Shown in pieces: positions 15,801-23,794 of a stretch of DNA of 35,881 bases; the stretch's first letter is position 1, and every line of letters begins with the position of its first letter. The position numbers and the translations under genes were made by a program. This stretch comes from a virus. The stretch is taken from positions 1 through 35,881 of IMG/VR virus record IMGVR_UViG_3300035661_000184; one strand, 5' to 3'. The notes below the pieces were generated by a model. It did not search any database. It was given only the letters and a program-made list of their open reading frames with translations, and was not told where the DNA came from.

Positions 15801-16433
15801 ATTTCTACTTGTATTAGTATCTACACTTTCTTGTTTTTCGTTCTGTTCAGCTTTATATTCTTTAACTTCAGTTTTTAAATCAGCAAATGAACGTTCTGCC
15901 ATAAGTTGAGTTTGGACATACTTTGTCATTTTTGCATTACCAATTTTATATTCTGCAATCATTTCACTATTAATAGCTACTTGAACAAACATCTCACCAT
16001 CATTTGCAATATAAACTTCTTTTACAACAACACCTTGTAACAATTCTGATGATACTTGTGATGTAGTTTGTGAACTAAGTTCTTCAATCATTGAGTCTTT
16101 ATTACCAGTTACACGATAATAATCACGTACAAGTGAATCAACTTTTGTTTTAAGTTTACGACCAAGATTCATCTCAGCAATAGCTACTGCTTGATTTTTT
16201 TGTTGAATATAACTTTGTCCTTTATAAGTAGCAGACCCAACAGCAACCATACCTTCATCTTGATTAACCCATTTTGGAAGGTTATTACTTTTTTCTATAA
16301 GTGCATTTGTAGCTGGAGAAGCATTATAGTTCTTTGAAGAACAACCCGTAACAGTAACACTTAGTACACTTAGTACACTTAACATACTTAACATAGCAGT
16401 AGCTGTAATAGCAGTAATCATTTTAGTTTTCAT
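15798..16433 (-). CDS. LPP20-like lipoprotein
   Basis: The ATG at 16433, behind the purine-rich GAGAGATAAA, gives a lipoprotein signal of about 30 residues ending in a lipobox (VTVTGC followed by SS); the frame extends upstream only through a TTG. The mature protein has the LPP20 pattern seen in Helicobacter and relatives: LPKWVNQDEGMVAVGSAT, then QQKNQAVAIAEMNLGRKLKTKVDSLVRDYYRVTG, then SSELLQGVVVKEVYIANDGEMFVQVAI. The C-terminal 40 residues are charged and probably disordered. LPP20 proteins are exported lipoproteins of Campylobacterota envelopes, so this is probably a host-derived gene. A role in blocking superinfection or altering the envelope is speculation. Confidence 0.85.
   Translation of the reverse strand: MKTKMITAITATAMLSMLSVLSVLSVTVTGCSSKNYNASPATNALIEKSNNLPKWVNQDEGMVAVGSATYKGQSYIQQKNQAVAIAEMNLGRKLKTKVDSLVRDYYRVTGNKDSMIEELSSQTTSQVSSELLQGVVVKEVYIANDGEMFVQVAINSEMIAEYKIGNAKMTKYVQTQLMAERSFADLKTEVKEYKAEQNEKQESVDTNTSRN
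16353..16397 (+). repeat. 9-base tandem repeat in a signal peptide
   Basis: About five units of consensus TAGTACACT. They encode the Ser-Val-Leu/Ser-Met-Leu repeats of the lipoprotein signal peptide, so unit number would set the length of its hydrophobic core. Confidence 0.85.
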
Positions 16434-16452
16434 TTTATCTCTCTTTCTCTTT

Positions 16453-16488
16453 TTATTTCCCGTAGCGTAGCACAAAACCCCTTAAAAG
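16453..16488 (-). promoter_or_regulatory. Divergent copy of the conserved accessory promoter block
   Basis: Minus strand: CTTTTAAGGGGTTTTGTG as in the other copies, but the -10 position reads TACGCT, followed by ACGGGAAATAAAAAG. It precedes the lipoprotein gene. Confidence 0.45.
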
Positions 16489-16516
16489 ACACTTAAGCTT
16501 ATACCATAAATAATAT

Positions 16517-18232
16517 ATGAATAACCAACTATTAACTAATAAATTAAAAAATATTGAATTGTTATCATTACCGAAAGATGATAGGGGTTTCACTCTTGAT
16601 ATATATAATAAACCTATTCATTTTGCAAACAACCCTAACCTAGTTTCACCTGGTTGTAAACTTCCGTTAACAGCTACTCATATTGAAGAAATTGTTAAGT
16701 GCTCGGAGTCAGTCAGTTATTTCATTGAAAATTATGTAAAAATATTTACTCTAGACCATGGGTTTACTATCCCTGAGTTAAGAAGTTATCAATATGGAGT
16801 TCTAGAACATTATATCAACAATAGATTTTGTAATGTAATGATGTCTAGACAGAGTGGAAAATCAGTAACTACACTATTGTATATATTATGGAGCATAATA
16901 TTTAATCCAGATACTATTGTTGGTATTGTTGCAAATAAGGTATCACTAGCTACTGAATTGCTCACTAAAATTCAAGAATATCTTGAGCAATTACCTATTT
17001 GGTTACAAATAGGTATAAAATCATGGAATAAAACTTATATAATTCTAGAAAATGGTAGTAAAATATATACCTCATCTGCTGATAATGGATTAAGAGGGTA
17101 TAGTTGTAGTATTATTATGATTGATGAGTTTGCATTTATTGATAACCCAGAAAACTTAATGAATGCTATTATGCCTACTTTATCTTCTGGTAATAATACT
17201 CAATGTATCACTACTACAACACCAAATGGGATGAATTATTACTATCATCATTGGATGAAATCTGAAAATGGTAATAGTATGTTTAAAAACTTTAAAGTTA
17301 ATTGGTATGAAGTACCAGGTAGAGATGAAGAATATAGACTTAACATTATTAATACTCAAGGACTACGAACTTGGCAAGCAGAATATGCTTGTGAGTTTAT
17401 GGGTAGTAGTAATACCTTAATATCTATGGATATTCTTAAACTGCTAGAATCACAAGTTCTACAACCTATTATTTTTGACAAGTATGTCAAAGGAATAAAA
17501 ATATATGAGAACCCAAAGGAAAAACACAAATATTTATTAACATTAGACAGTAGTAAAGATGGAATAGACAATAGTGCTATTCATGTTATCGATATTACTA
17601 ACTTCCCATTTAAGCAAGTACTTAGTGGAAAATTTAAAGTATCTCATCTTAACTTACCAGAGATAATGAATAATATAGGTACTGATTATAATACTGCATT
17701 TATAATTATTGAAAATAATGAAGGAGGTGGTCAAAGTACAGCTGATACTCTACGAGGAGTGTATGAATATGATAATATGTTTAAAGAACAAAAATCATAC
17801 TATGGATTTAGAACAACAACTAAAACAAGACCTAAAATATTATCTATAATGAAGGTGTTTATAGAAAAAGGTAATTTACAATTAGTTGATGAAGATACTT
17901 TAAGTGAACTACTAACATTTGTTGATATTAATGGGAAATACCAAGCAGATAAAAGTTATCACGATGATTTAGTTATGGCATTAGCTATATCTTTTGCACC
18001 ATATTTAAACTTAAATAATATTGAAGATTATAATGAATTTTTGAAAGAATTAGAAGCAAATAGGATAGAAGTAGAGCAAGAAGAGACTGATACTATGGGT
18101 ATTTTAGGTTTTGGGTTTTTTAGTGATGCTACTGAAGCTGTTCACAACCCAAATAAAGTAATTTATGAAGGTTTTGATGATTATGATAGTTTAGATTATG
18201 ATCAAGATATAGATGGAATAGGAGGGTGGTAG
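16517..18232 (+). CDS. gp17: Terminase large subunit, T4 gp17-like
   Basis: A 571-residue packaging motor, close to T4 gp17 (610 residues). The ATPase domain has a Walker A at residues 110-117 (SRQSGKSV), Walker B with the catalytic acid at 199-204 (IIMIDE) and the coupling motif TTTPNG at 233-238. The nuclease domain begins with LTLDSSKDG (Asp 344) and has the HDD triad member at 482-484 (YHDDLVMAL). These are all elements needed for an active motor and headful nuclease. The acidic C-terminus (DDYDSLDYDQDIDGIGGW) is unusual and could contact the portal. It is divergent from the lipoprotein gene. I see no exact late promoter directly upstream; TATACCATAAATA at about 16500 is a degenerate candidate. 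Confidence 0.97.
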   Translation: MNNQLLTNKLKNIELLSLPKDDRGFTLDIYNKPIHFANNPNLVSPGCKLPLTATHIEEIVKCSESVSYFIENYVKIFTLDHGFTIPELRSYQYGVLEHYINNRFCNVMMSRQSGKSVTTLLYILWSIIFNPDTIVGIVANKVSLATELLTKIQEYLEQLPIWLQIGIKSWNKTYIILENGSKIYTSSADNGLRGYSCSIIMIDEFAFIDNPENLMNAIMPTLSSGNNTQCITTTTPNGMNYYYHHWMKSENGNSMFKNFKVNWYEVPGRDEEYRLNIINTQGLRTWQAEYACEFMGSSNTLISMDILKLLESQVLQPIIFDKYVKGIKIYENPKEKHKYLLTLDSSKDGIDNSAIHVIDITNFPFKQVLSGKFKVSHLNLPEIMNNIGTDYNTAFIIIENNEGGGQSTADTLRGVYEYDNMFKEQKSYYGFRTTTKTRPKILSIMKVFIEKGNLQLVDEDTLSELLTFVDINGKYQADKSYHDDLVMALAISFAPYLNLNNIEDYNEFLKELEANRIEVEQEETDTMGILGFGFFSDATEAVHNPNKVIYEGFDDYDSLDYDQDIDGIGGW

Positions 18233-18251
18233 TAGGATATGCACCCTACTA
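18230..18251. terminator. Possible bidirectional hairpin between convergent genes
   Basis: A 7-bp stem, TAGTAGG (18230-18236) and CCTACTA (18245-18251), overlaps the terminase stop codon and separates it from the convergent transglycosylase gene. There is no clear T-run, so termination activity is uncertain. Confidence 0.35.
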
Positions 18252-18252
18252 T

Positions 18253-18918
18253 CTAACTATATAATACTTCTTTCTTCTTGATAGCAACTGCTAGTTCAAT
18301 TACTTTCCTAGCATTTTGCTTACCAACTTTACAATACCCTTTATATCCACTAATAGCATCATATGTTTTACCATCATAGTGTAACATATAATGTTTAATA
18401 ATAAATGAACTTGCATCAATACTAACTATTGGATTAGATAAGTCAGATATATTTTTGATAATACCAGCTGCTTTTAAATCATTAGCCCAAACATTAATAT
18501 TTGTTCCAGTCATTCCTTTATCACAAGCTAATAAATGCTTTGGGTTTGCTACATAATTTGATTCAGTATCTATTAATGCAGCTTGAATATATGGAGAATA
18601 CCCATCTTTTTCAGAATTGTTAACAATTCTAACTGCATATGAGTTAGCAACTACTTTAGTTAGCTTTGGGTTAGAATCTAAGATGAAATCAACGATAACT
18701 TCTTTTTGTATTTCTTCTTTGGTTAGATCTTTGACTACTTGTTTAACATCACTTGTATTATATGTAGCATATGTAGTAGATGTAGTAGACATATCACTAT
18801 TTTTAACTGTGTTAACTGTAACTGTTCGTTCAGAATTACTATTTGCTTTTACACTCACAACTACAATAGTTAGTGATACAATAAGTAATACCCAGTTTTT
18901 TATTTTTTTCTTATCCAT
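18253..18918 (-). CDS. Lytic transglycosylase-like endolysin with N-terminal membrane anchor
   Basis: A 221-residue protein. Residues 8-25 form a hydrophobic segment (WVLLIVSLTIVVVSV) after a lysine-rich start, so it is a signal-anchor or signal peptide. Residues of about 105-215 look like a goose-lysozyme/SLT domain: YSPYIQAALIDTESNYVANP with Glu 119 as the likely catalytic acid, then GMTGTNINVWANDL, and SGYKGYCKVGKQN near the end. It probably cleaves the glycan strands of host peptidoglycan. A signal-arrest-release endolysin would fit the N-terminus. It lies after the MoxR gene and is convergent with terminase. A 27-base stretch of three 9-base repeats encodes the Thr/Ser-rich part near residue 45. 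Confidence 0.72.
   Translation of the reverse strand: MDKKKIKNWVLLIVSLTIVVVSVKANSNSERTVTVNTVKNSDMSTTSTTYATYNTSDVKQVVKDLTKEEIQKEVIVDFILDSNPKLTKVVANSYAVRIVNNSEKDGYSPYIQAALIDTESNYVANPKHLLACDKGMTGTNINVWANDLKAAGIIKNISDLSNPIVSIDASSFIIKHYMLHYDGKTYDAISGYKGYCKVGKQNARKVIELAVAIKKKEVLYS
18762..18788 (+). repeat. 9-base tandem repeat in the transglycosylase gene
   Basis: Three units of ATGTAGTAG (first one ATGTAGCAT), encoding a Ser/Thr/Tyr-rich linker between the membrane segment and the enzyme domain. Confidence 0.85.
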
Positions 18919-19059
18919 CTTGGACTTTCCTCTTTATTATTAGTTGGGATATCATAAATTTATAATATCTTACCTACTTTATTAGTAAGTTTACAATGGC
19001 TTTTTTCGTAAGCCGTTAGGTTGAACACTATCAGAGCCTTGACAAACATCTTATTACTT

Positions 19060-20181
19060 CTATTTACTACGTTTATATTTTAATATTTCAGTAAATAATG
19101 GTTTTCCTTCAAAATCTAATGAAGCAAACTTTACATAAGATTCAAAATACTTATCTTGTTTTTCTGAAAGTGAAGATGTTCTTACTTCCATATCAATAGC
19201 ATAATAGAAAACAAGCAATGGCATAATATCTTTTTGTGTTGCTAAGTCTCTAACTTTACCCTCATCGAGTAGGTATTTATCCCACATTTGATTAATTAAA
19301 TCTTGCTGAGTAATACTTTCAACGTTAGGTATTAATTCAGTTTTTAGTTTTAAAGCCATACTATGTATATTATCTTTATTTATTTCTAATTTTGATATAA
19401 ACTCTTCAACATCAGCAACTGTTACTACAGTTTCATAGGTAAGCATAAAATTATAAAACTGGCTACCAAGTGCCAACCCAATTTTTGAAGCAATAATCCC
19501 AATTTGTAAATTAGATGGTATCATATCTATATTATTTATATATTCACCAAGCATAGTCCAGGACCTAGGAGTAGCACCAATACTATCCATAGTTTCTTCA
19601 GGAGTAAAATGTAATTTACTAGGGTTTTCAGCAATAAAACTTCTAACAATATTGTTTACTTTACCATTAGACCATTCAAGCCAACCTTTAACATCAACTT
19701 CCACATCATAATAACCAAAACGATCAACTTGTGCAATGTCTAGATCTTGTGTATCATATTCATCTGATGGGTTAATAGCACTAATTACCATTGTTTTCAT
19801 ACCATTTAATGTTGGTAGCTCGTGTTCATTAATTTTTCTGTCCAATATCAATGACATAGATGCATTTCTAATAGTAGTAGGTGCACGATTTAATTCATCA
19901 AGAAATAACACACAATGTTTACCTTCTTTATTTGATTGTTTCATTCTTGCTAACCAAATTGGCTCAGCAAAACAAGTAGTTTTTCCTTCTAAGTATGGCA
20001 TACCTTGAAGATCACTTTCATCAACAAGAGATAAAATTAGTGTTTCACAATGCATATTGTTACTACTAGCAAACTCTCTAACAACCTCTGTTTTACCTAT
20101 TCCGTGTTTACCACTCATTAATACATTATCATTACACACTTGAGCAACTTTAAAAATGCTTGGCATATTTGAAATATTCAT
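19060..20181 (-). CDS. MoxR-type AAA+ ATPase
   Basis: A 373-residue AAA+ protein. Walker A is GKHGIGKT at residues 24-31, Walker B is VLFLDE ending at 95-96, sensor 1 is Asn 137 in VISAINPSDEYD, and an arginine in QVDRFGYY (154) is the likely arginine finger. The DLQGMPYLEGK stretch near residue 60 and the LNRAP after Walker B are typical of MoxR proteins. MoxR ATPases usually remodel partners together with a VWA-domain protein. Such a protein, fused to a metallopeptidase-like domain, is encoded 1.2 kb upstream on the same strand. Its ATG overlaps the preceding small gene by 4 bases. Confidence 0.88.
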   Translation of the reverse strand: MNISNMPSIFKVAQVCNDNVLMSGKHGIGKTEVVREFASSNNMHCETLILSLVDESDLQGMPYLEGKTTCFAEPIWLARMKQSNKEGKHCVLFLDELNRAPTTIRNASMSLILDRKINEHELPTLNGMKTMVISAINPSDEYDTQDLDIAQVDRFGYYDVEVDVKGWLEWSNGKVNNIVRSFIAENPSKLHFTPEETMDSIGATPRSWTMLGEYINNIDMIPSNLQIGIIASKIGLALGSQFYNFMLTYETVVTVADVEEFISKLEINKDNIHSMALKLKTELIPNVESITQQDLINQMWDKYLLDEGKVRDLATQKDIMPLLVFYYAIDMEVRTSSLSEKQDKYFESYVKFASLDFEGKPLFTEILKYKRSK

Positions 20182-20411
20182 GCTGATTCCTTTCCAGTAA
20201 GAGTAGTATCAACAAGATATTTAATCAAGTTCAATGTTTGATTAATCTCAGTATCTTTAACGCCGTTCAAATTATAATCTAATTTTTCTTGAACATCTGA
20301 GACCATACCCATAATCAACAGTTTAGTTGAACGACTGTGTGCTAATGTATTATTAACAAGAGAATTAATATCCTCAAAGCTCATTCCAAACATTTGTTTT
20401 TCATTTTCCAT
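20178..20411 (-). CDS. Small helical protein of unknown function, coupled to the MoxR ATPase
   Basis: A 77-residue protein with no recognised motif. It is predicted mostly helical and has no membrane segment. It overlaps the MoxR ATPase start by 4 bases (ATGA), so the two are translationally coupled and probably act together. It is the first gene after a well-conserved copy of the accessory promoter block, with ribosome site AGAAGGA. It may be an adaptor for the ATPase; that is a guess from context. Confidence 0.7.
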   Translation of the reverse strand: MENEKQMFGMSFEDINSLVNNTLAHSRSTKLLIMGMVSDVQEKLDYNLNGVKDTEINQTLNLIKYLVDTTLTGKESA

Positions 20412-20426
20412 CTTTATTCCTTCTCT

Positions 20427-20463
20427 TCTTTATCCCGTATTGTACCACAAAATCCCTTAAAAG
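20427..20463 (-). promoter_or_regulatory. Conserved accessory promoter block
   Basis: Minus strand: CTTTTAAGGGATTTTGTGG, then TACAAT (20439-20444) as extended -10, then ACGGGATAAAGA. It leads the small gene and the MoxR ATPase gene. Confidence 0.6.
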
Positions 20464-20486
20464 GCATTGAAGGGTTCTATCTAAAA

Positions 20487-21365
20487 TTAATAGCCTAACT
20501 CTTTTTTTATATCGTGTATCATTTGCTTATTAGTTATAAAATATTCTGGGTAATTATCCATAATTTCATCTTTAAATGTGTCATAATTTCCTTTATATAC
20601 CTCAAATGCCAATTCTTGTTCTCTTGTTTTTGCATAACACTTATTATGATAAAGCATAATGTTTGGTATATTGTTGTTAAACAATGAAGCATACAAAAGT
20701 TCTTCACTATATAAATCAAAAAATAAATTAAATGAATTACTAGTAGTTGGTAATACCATCCCAAGATAGTTCATAATATTAATGTTTGATAGGTTTGATA
20801 GGTTTTTATCTCTATCACTTTCACTATCTCCATAGAATAATTCTAGTTGACCTTCTGAATGAAGTTTGATAATGTGCTTAAAATCATCACTGTTAACTAT
20901 ATAACCTTTTGACATATACTTTACTATTCTTTTTATGTTTGTTGATTTAAATGAGTTGAATGTTAAGTTCATAGTTATGTTTTTTCTAAGATCAACAATA
21001 GTACGATTACGTAAATTAACAGCAACCATAACGTTATCAAAATCAAAGGTACTTAAAATATTTTCTATCTTATCATATTTCATATCTACTAATTGAAGTG
21101 TTATATTATGCATATATTCAAAAGTTACAGCATTACCACTTACCATATTGCTTACAAATTCAAACTCATTTTTGTTCTTTAATACTTTTAGCACACTATT
21201 AAAGCTGTACTCATCTTCAAAAAACAAATCAACATCATTACATATATGATGTTTATCAACAATACTTAAAGCTGCACCACCAGCTACCCAACACTTGATG
21301 TCTTTAAGATGTTTAGTAATACTATAAATGGTATCCATAAAATCTAATACTTGTACTTTATTCAT
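20487..21365 (-). CDS. Nucleotidyltransferase-fold protein (Pol-beta superfamily)
   Basis: A 292-residue protein. The N-terminus has the nucleotidyltransferase signature: CWVAGGAALSIVDKHH with Gly-Gly at 29-30, then NDVDLFFE with the two catalytic aspartates at 44 and 46. A third acidic residue is probably the Asp in MVAVNLRNRTIVDLRK. The C-terminal half is helical. Near the end it has the shared motif DNYPEYFI, here followed by 14 more residues rather than at the very end. Substrate is unknown; members of this fold modify RNA, proteins or antibiotics, and some act as toxins. It lies downstream of the metallopeptidase/VWA gene in the same direction. Confidence 0.75.
   Translation of the reverse strand: MNKVQVLDFMDTIYSITKHLKDIKCWVAGGAALSIVDKHHICNDVDLFFEDEYSFNSVLKVLKNKNEFEFVSNMVSGNAVTFEYMHNITLQLVDMKYDKIENILSTFDFDNVMVAVNLRNRTIVDLRKNITMNLTFNSFKSTNIKRIVKYMSKGYIVNSDDFKHIIKLHSEGQLELFYGDSESDRDKNLSNLSNINIMNYLGMVLPTTSNSFNLFFDLYSEELLYASLFNNNIPNIMLYHNKCYAKTREQELAFEVYKGNYDTFKDEIMDNYPEYFITNKQMIHDIKKELGY
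20784..20801 (+). repeat. 9-base tandem duplication in the nucleotidyltransferase gene
   Basis: Two exact units of GTTTGATAG, encoding a Leu-Ser-Asn repeat. Confidence 0.7.
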
Positions 21366-21392
21366 AATTATACACCCTACACATCCTATATA

Positions 21393-22631
21393 CTAAATAT
21401 TTTGCAAATTAAATTGTTTGTATTTTGGAAAAGCATCTATTCCTGGGATAATATTGCTATTATTTGTTAAGAACATAACTTTACATTTTGGAGCTTTGGT
21501 CCACGTTTTTAATGATTCATGATAACTATCAGTAATAATAATAAGTGCATCATAAGGTATTTTATTTGTATTTAAGTATTCAATAGCAGGATATAGTTGT
21601 GTACCACCACACCCATTTCTAGTTATTGTTTTATTACCCTTTTTAAATTCAGTAATACCGTGAATAACAGTATCTACTTGTAATATCTTTACAGATGATT
21701 TCATTACCTTACACACTTCATATATTTCTTGAAGACCACTAATTATATCATTGTCATCCATACTACCACTAACATCAACGATAGTAACTATATCAAATGT
21801 GGTATCTTTCTTTTTCCCTTTTAAATCTAGACGATCAGGATGTCTACGATTTGCTTTCATAATAGTTCTTCTAGTATTTGCTACTCTATTACCAAGAATG
21901 CTTTTGAGTTCCTTCCTCCAGGATACTTTAGGTTTTGAAGTATGTAACAATAATATATCACTGATATTATAAGGAGTGTTTCCTTGTGCCATCCCAATAG
22001 CTTTTTGAATCATTGCCTTAGTTATGTTTTTCTGATGTTCTATATTTTCAGTGTTCTCAGTGTTTTCAGTATTTTCTTGGTTTTCTTTATTACCACTCCA
22101 CTGACTATGGTCATCTAATGTTTTCAGTGTTTTGAGTGTTTCAGACACTTCTTTTTGTTCCTTTTGTTCTTTTACAAATAACTCATAATAAGCTTCAGCA
22201 GATAAATTTTCAGGGACAAAAAACTCAAAACTATCAGGAAATATAGCATCCTCAGGAAGAAAATCTTTACCAATTTGTTGGTTTAAAGCACAATCAGAAG
22301 CAAAATTAAATAGTTCATGATCTCTATCACCCTTACGAAGACTGTGGTTAAATACAATATGCATTGATTCGTGTATTAATATACCAATTCTATGTCTTAA
22401 TGAATACTTAGAAAATAGTTTTGGGTTAATTTTTAATATATATTGATTAGTATCAAAACGTACACCAGCAACAAATTGTGCTTCTAAATCAATTATAGTT
22501 TTACATTGAGCTAAAATATGAGCATAAAAATTGAATCGTATATATTCACGATTAGTTAATATGTTCACAAACGCTTCGTCTATTGATGATCTATCTGCAG
22601 TTATATTTACAGTATTAGTGATTTTACTCAT
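21393..22631 (-). CDS. Metallopeptidase-like/VWA-domain protein, likely partner of the MoxR ATPase
   Basis: A 412-residue protein with two parts. Residues of about 1-150 resemble the putative metallopeptidase domain of the DUF2201 type: ILIHESMHIVFNHSL gives an HExxH zinc motif at 87-91. Residues of about 275-412 form a VWA-like domain with a complete metal-ion site: DVSGSM (Asp 286, Ser 288, Ser 290), Thr 344 in GCGGTQLYP and Asp 368 in IITDSYHES. The linker contains Glu-Asn-Thr repeats from a 9-base array. Metallopeptidase/VWA proteins of this layout are commonly paired with MoxR ATPases. The start is one base after the stop of a small membrane-protein reading frame. Confidence 0.87.
   Translation of the reverse strand: MSKITNTVNITADRSSIDEAFVNILTNREYIRFNFYAHILAQCKTIIDLEAQFVAGVRFDTNQYILKINPKLFSKYSLRHRIGILIHESMHIVFNHSLRKGDRDHELFNFASDCALNQQIGKDFLPEDAIFPDSFEFFVPENLSAEAYYELFVKEQKEQKEVSETLKTLKTLDDHSQWSGNKENQENTENTENTENIEHQKNITKAMIQKAIGMAQGNTPYNISDILLLHTSKPKVSWRKELKSILGNRVANTRRTIMKANRRHPDRLDLKGKKKDTTFDIVTIVDVSGSMDDNDIISGLQEIYEVCKVMKSSVKILQVDTVIHGITEFKKGNKTITRNGCGGTQLYPAIEYLNTNKIPYDALIIITDSYHESLKTWTKAPKCKVMFLTNNSNIIPGIDAFPKYKQFNLQNI
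22045..22089 (+). repeat. 9-base tandem repeat in the metallopeptidase/VWA linker
   Basis: Five units of consensus TTTTCAGTG, encoding Glu-Asn-Thr repeats. A second array of three units (about 22119-22145, TGTTTTCAG) lies nearby and encodes Lys-Thr-Leu repeats. Confidence 0.85.
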
Positions 22632-22632
22632 A

Positions 22633-22752
22633 CTATATCTTATGCATTGCTATTAGTATAAGCACGTATATTGCTAGGAAAGTCATAATAAAATCAATAT
22701 ATTCATGGTTATTATTGTTAGGGTTATGACTGTTGTGATTATGACTATTCAT
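22633..22752 (-). CDS. Small single-pass membrane protein
   Basis: A 39-residue reading frame. The first 16 residues are almost all Asn, His and Ser (MNSHNHNSHNPNNNNHEY); residues 20-36 form one hydrophobic helix (FIMTFLAIYVLILIAMH). It overlaps the end of the acidic-protein gene by 8 bases and its stop is one base before the ATG of the metallopeptidase/VWA gene, so it fills an otherwise empty gap exactly. That packing is the main support; the ribosome site (GATGAAG) is weak. It could tether the ATPase/VWA pair to the membrane. Confidence 0.5.
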   Translation of the reverse strand: MNSHNHNSHNPNNNNHEYIDFIMTFLAIYVLILIAMHKI

Positions 22753-23032
22753 CTTCATCACCATACATATCATCTTTATAATCTTCATCTTCAAACTCAA
22801 AGTCAAATTCATCTTCTGACTCTTCTGACTCTAAACTTTCATAATAAGCATCACGTTTTGCTTCCGATATCTCTTCTTCAAGCCAATCTAAGTGTGATTC
22901 TTCTCGTAGGTTAGCTTTAGCAAGATCTATATTATAGTTTTCTATATTAATATAGTTTTCCTTAATAGGAAATATAGTGCTAGCACTATAACCAGTTTGA
23001 TTAAATCTATTATCATCATTCCAAATTTCCAT
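22745..23032 (-). CDS. Acidic small protein of unknown function
   Basis: A 95-residue protein. The last 35 residues are almost entirely Glu and Asp with a few aromatics (ESEDEFDFEFEDEDYKDD), and a helical region rich in Glu and Lys precedes them. No membrane segment or known motif. Such tails occur in nucleic-acid mimics, chaperones and regulators of AAA+ machines; I cannot tell which. It heads the segment encoding the small membrane protein and the metallopeptidase/VWA protein, directly after a conserved promoter block, with ribosome site AGAAGGA. Confidence 0.75.
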   Translation of the reverse strand: MEIWNDDNRFNQTGYSASTIFPIKENYINIENYNIDLAKANLREESHLDWLEEEISEAKRDAYYESLESEESEDEFDFEFEDEDYKDDMYGDEDE

Positions 23033-23047
23033 CTTTTATCCTTCTTT

Positions 23048-23084
23048 TCTTTATCCCGGATTGTACCACAAAGCCCCTTAAAAG
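23048..23084 (-). promoter_or_regulatory. Conserved accessory promoter block
   Basis: Minus strand: CTTTTAAGGGGCTTTGTGG, TACAAT (23060-23065), then CCGGGATAAAGA. It leads the acidic protein, small membrane protein and metallopeptidase/VWA genes. Confidence 0.6.
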
Positions 23085-23091
23085 ACACTTG

Positions 23092-23526
23092 TTAAAATAG
23101 CATTAATTCAGGAAAATAATCACGAAAAACTTGCTCTAGTATTTTATTTTCTACTTCACCAACTGAACAAGTTCCAATAATTTGTGCATCCTTAACTGAT
23201 GCTAATATATCATACAAAAGTTTTATTTTATCGTCATCTAATAGTTGTATTTCATCAATGACTACTATTGATTTTTTTGTACCTCTCATAATTAAATGAT
23301 CAATATCTCTATGTGCTAAGTCACCCTTTTTAGTGTTTGTTCTATAAGGTCTATAGTTAAACACTAAAACATCTGTACTGTGATTATTGTATGCATCATT
23401 TATGGAGTCAACAAAAGTTGATTTTCCTGATCTTCGTTTACCAAATAATATCGTAGTATTAACATTCATTAGTTTGAACTGTACTGGTGTTAAATATTCT
23501 GGTACTATTATATCTTTTATTTTCAT
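23092..23526 (-). CDS. Small P-loop ATPase with PELM C-terminal tail
   Basis: A 144-residue NTPase. Walker A is GKRRSGKST at residues 29-37 and Walker B is SIVVIDE with the acidic pair at 91-92, followed by IQLLDDD. The protein is little more than the nucleotide-binding core, as in small A32/HerA-like ATPases. It ends DYFPELMLF, a variant of the tail shared with neighbouring genes. Substrate is unknown; DNA or a protein complex is possible. It is the last gene of the run that begins near 26.24 kb. Confidence 0.78.
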   Translation of the reverse strand: MKIKDIIVPEYLTPVQFKLMNVNTTILFGKRRSGKSTFVDSINDAYNNHSTDVLVFNYRPYRTNTKKGDLAHRDIDHLIMRGTKKSIVVIDEIQLLDDDKIKLLYDILASVKDAQIIGTCSVGEVENKILEQVFRDYFPELMLF

Positions 23527-23536
23527 ATATTATCCT

Positions 23537-23794
23537 TTATAGTTTTATAAACAACTCTGGAAATTGTTGTTCTGCTTGTGTTAGTGTTATACAATTATTT
23601 GGTAATATATATTTTATTTCATCAGTAGTTATAACGTTTTTTGATATAAATTTGTCTATATATGTACTCTGTAAAATATCAATATTATAAAATAATGTAC
23701 CAGAATAGTTAGTTATTTTTGTAATCTTACCAATAGAGTAGTTTTCTGGTGCTTCCATATGGTTAGCTAATACAATATCATCAAGTTTATACAT
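23537..23794 (-). CDS. Small protein of unknown function with PELF C-terminal tail
   Basis: An 85-residue protein. The first 70 residues are beta-rich (MYKLDDIVLANH, then ENYSIGKITKITNYSGTLFYNIDI), similar in look to SH3-like barrels, but I cannot assign a family. It ends LTQAEQQFPELFIKL, the shared tail motif. Its start overlaps the end of the upstream leucine-rich-repeat gene by 8 bases. Confidence 0.72.
   Translation of the reverse strand: MYKLDDIVLANHMEAPENYSIGKITKITNYSGTLFYNIDILQSTYIDKFISKNVITTDEIKYILPNNCITLTQAEQQFPELFIKL

Noticed and set aside
16434-16475. Upstream extension of the lipoprotein from a TTG
   Set aside because: Same reason: it covers the conserved promoter block, and the ATG at 16433 starts a normal lipoprotein signal.
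18960-19049. A 29-residue reading frame on the minus strand between the MoxR and transglycosylase genes
   Set aside because: No clear ribosome site, no motif, and not tightly coupled to either neighbour. The region also holds a short hairpin (GGCTT/AAGCC) and an AT-rich possible promoter, so I see no good case for a gene.
20534-20764. Minus-strand frame inside the nucleotidyltransferase gene
   Set aside because: It overlaps in another frame with no ribosome site, while the longer frame has the catalytic motif.
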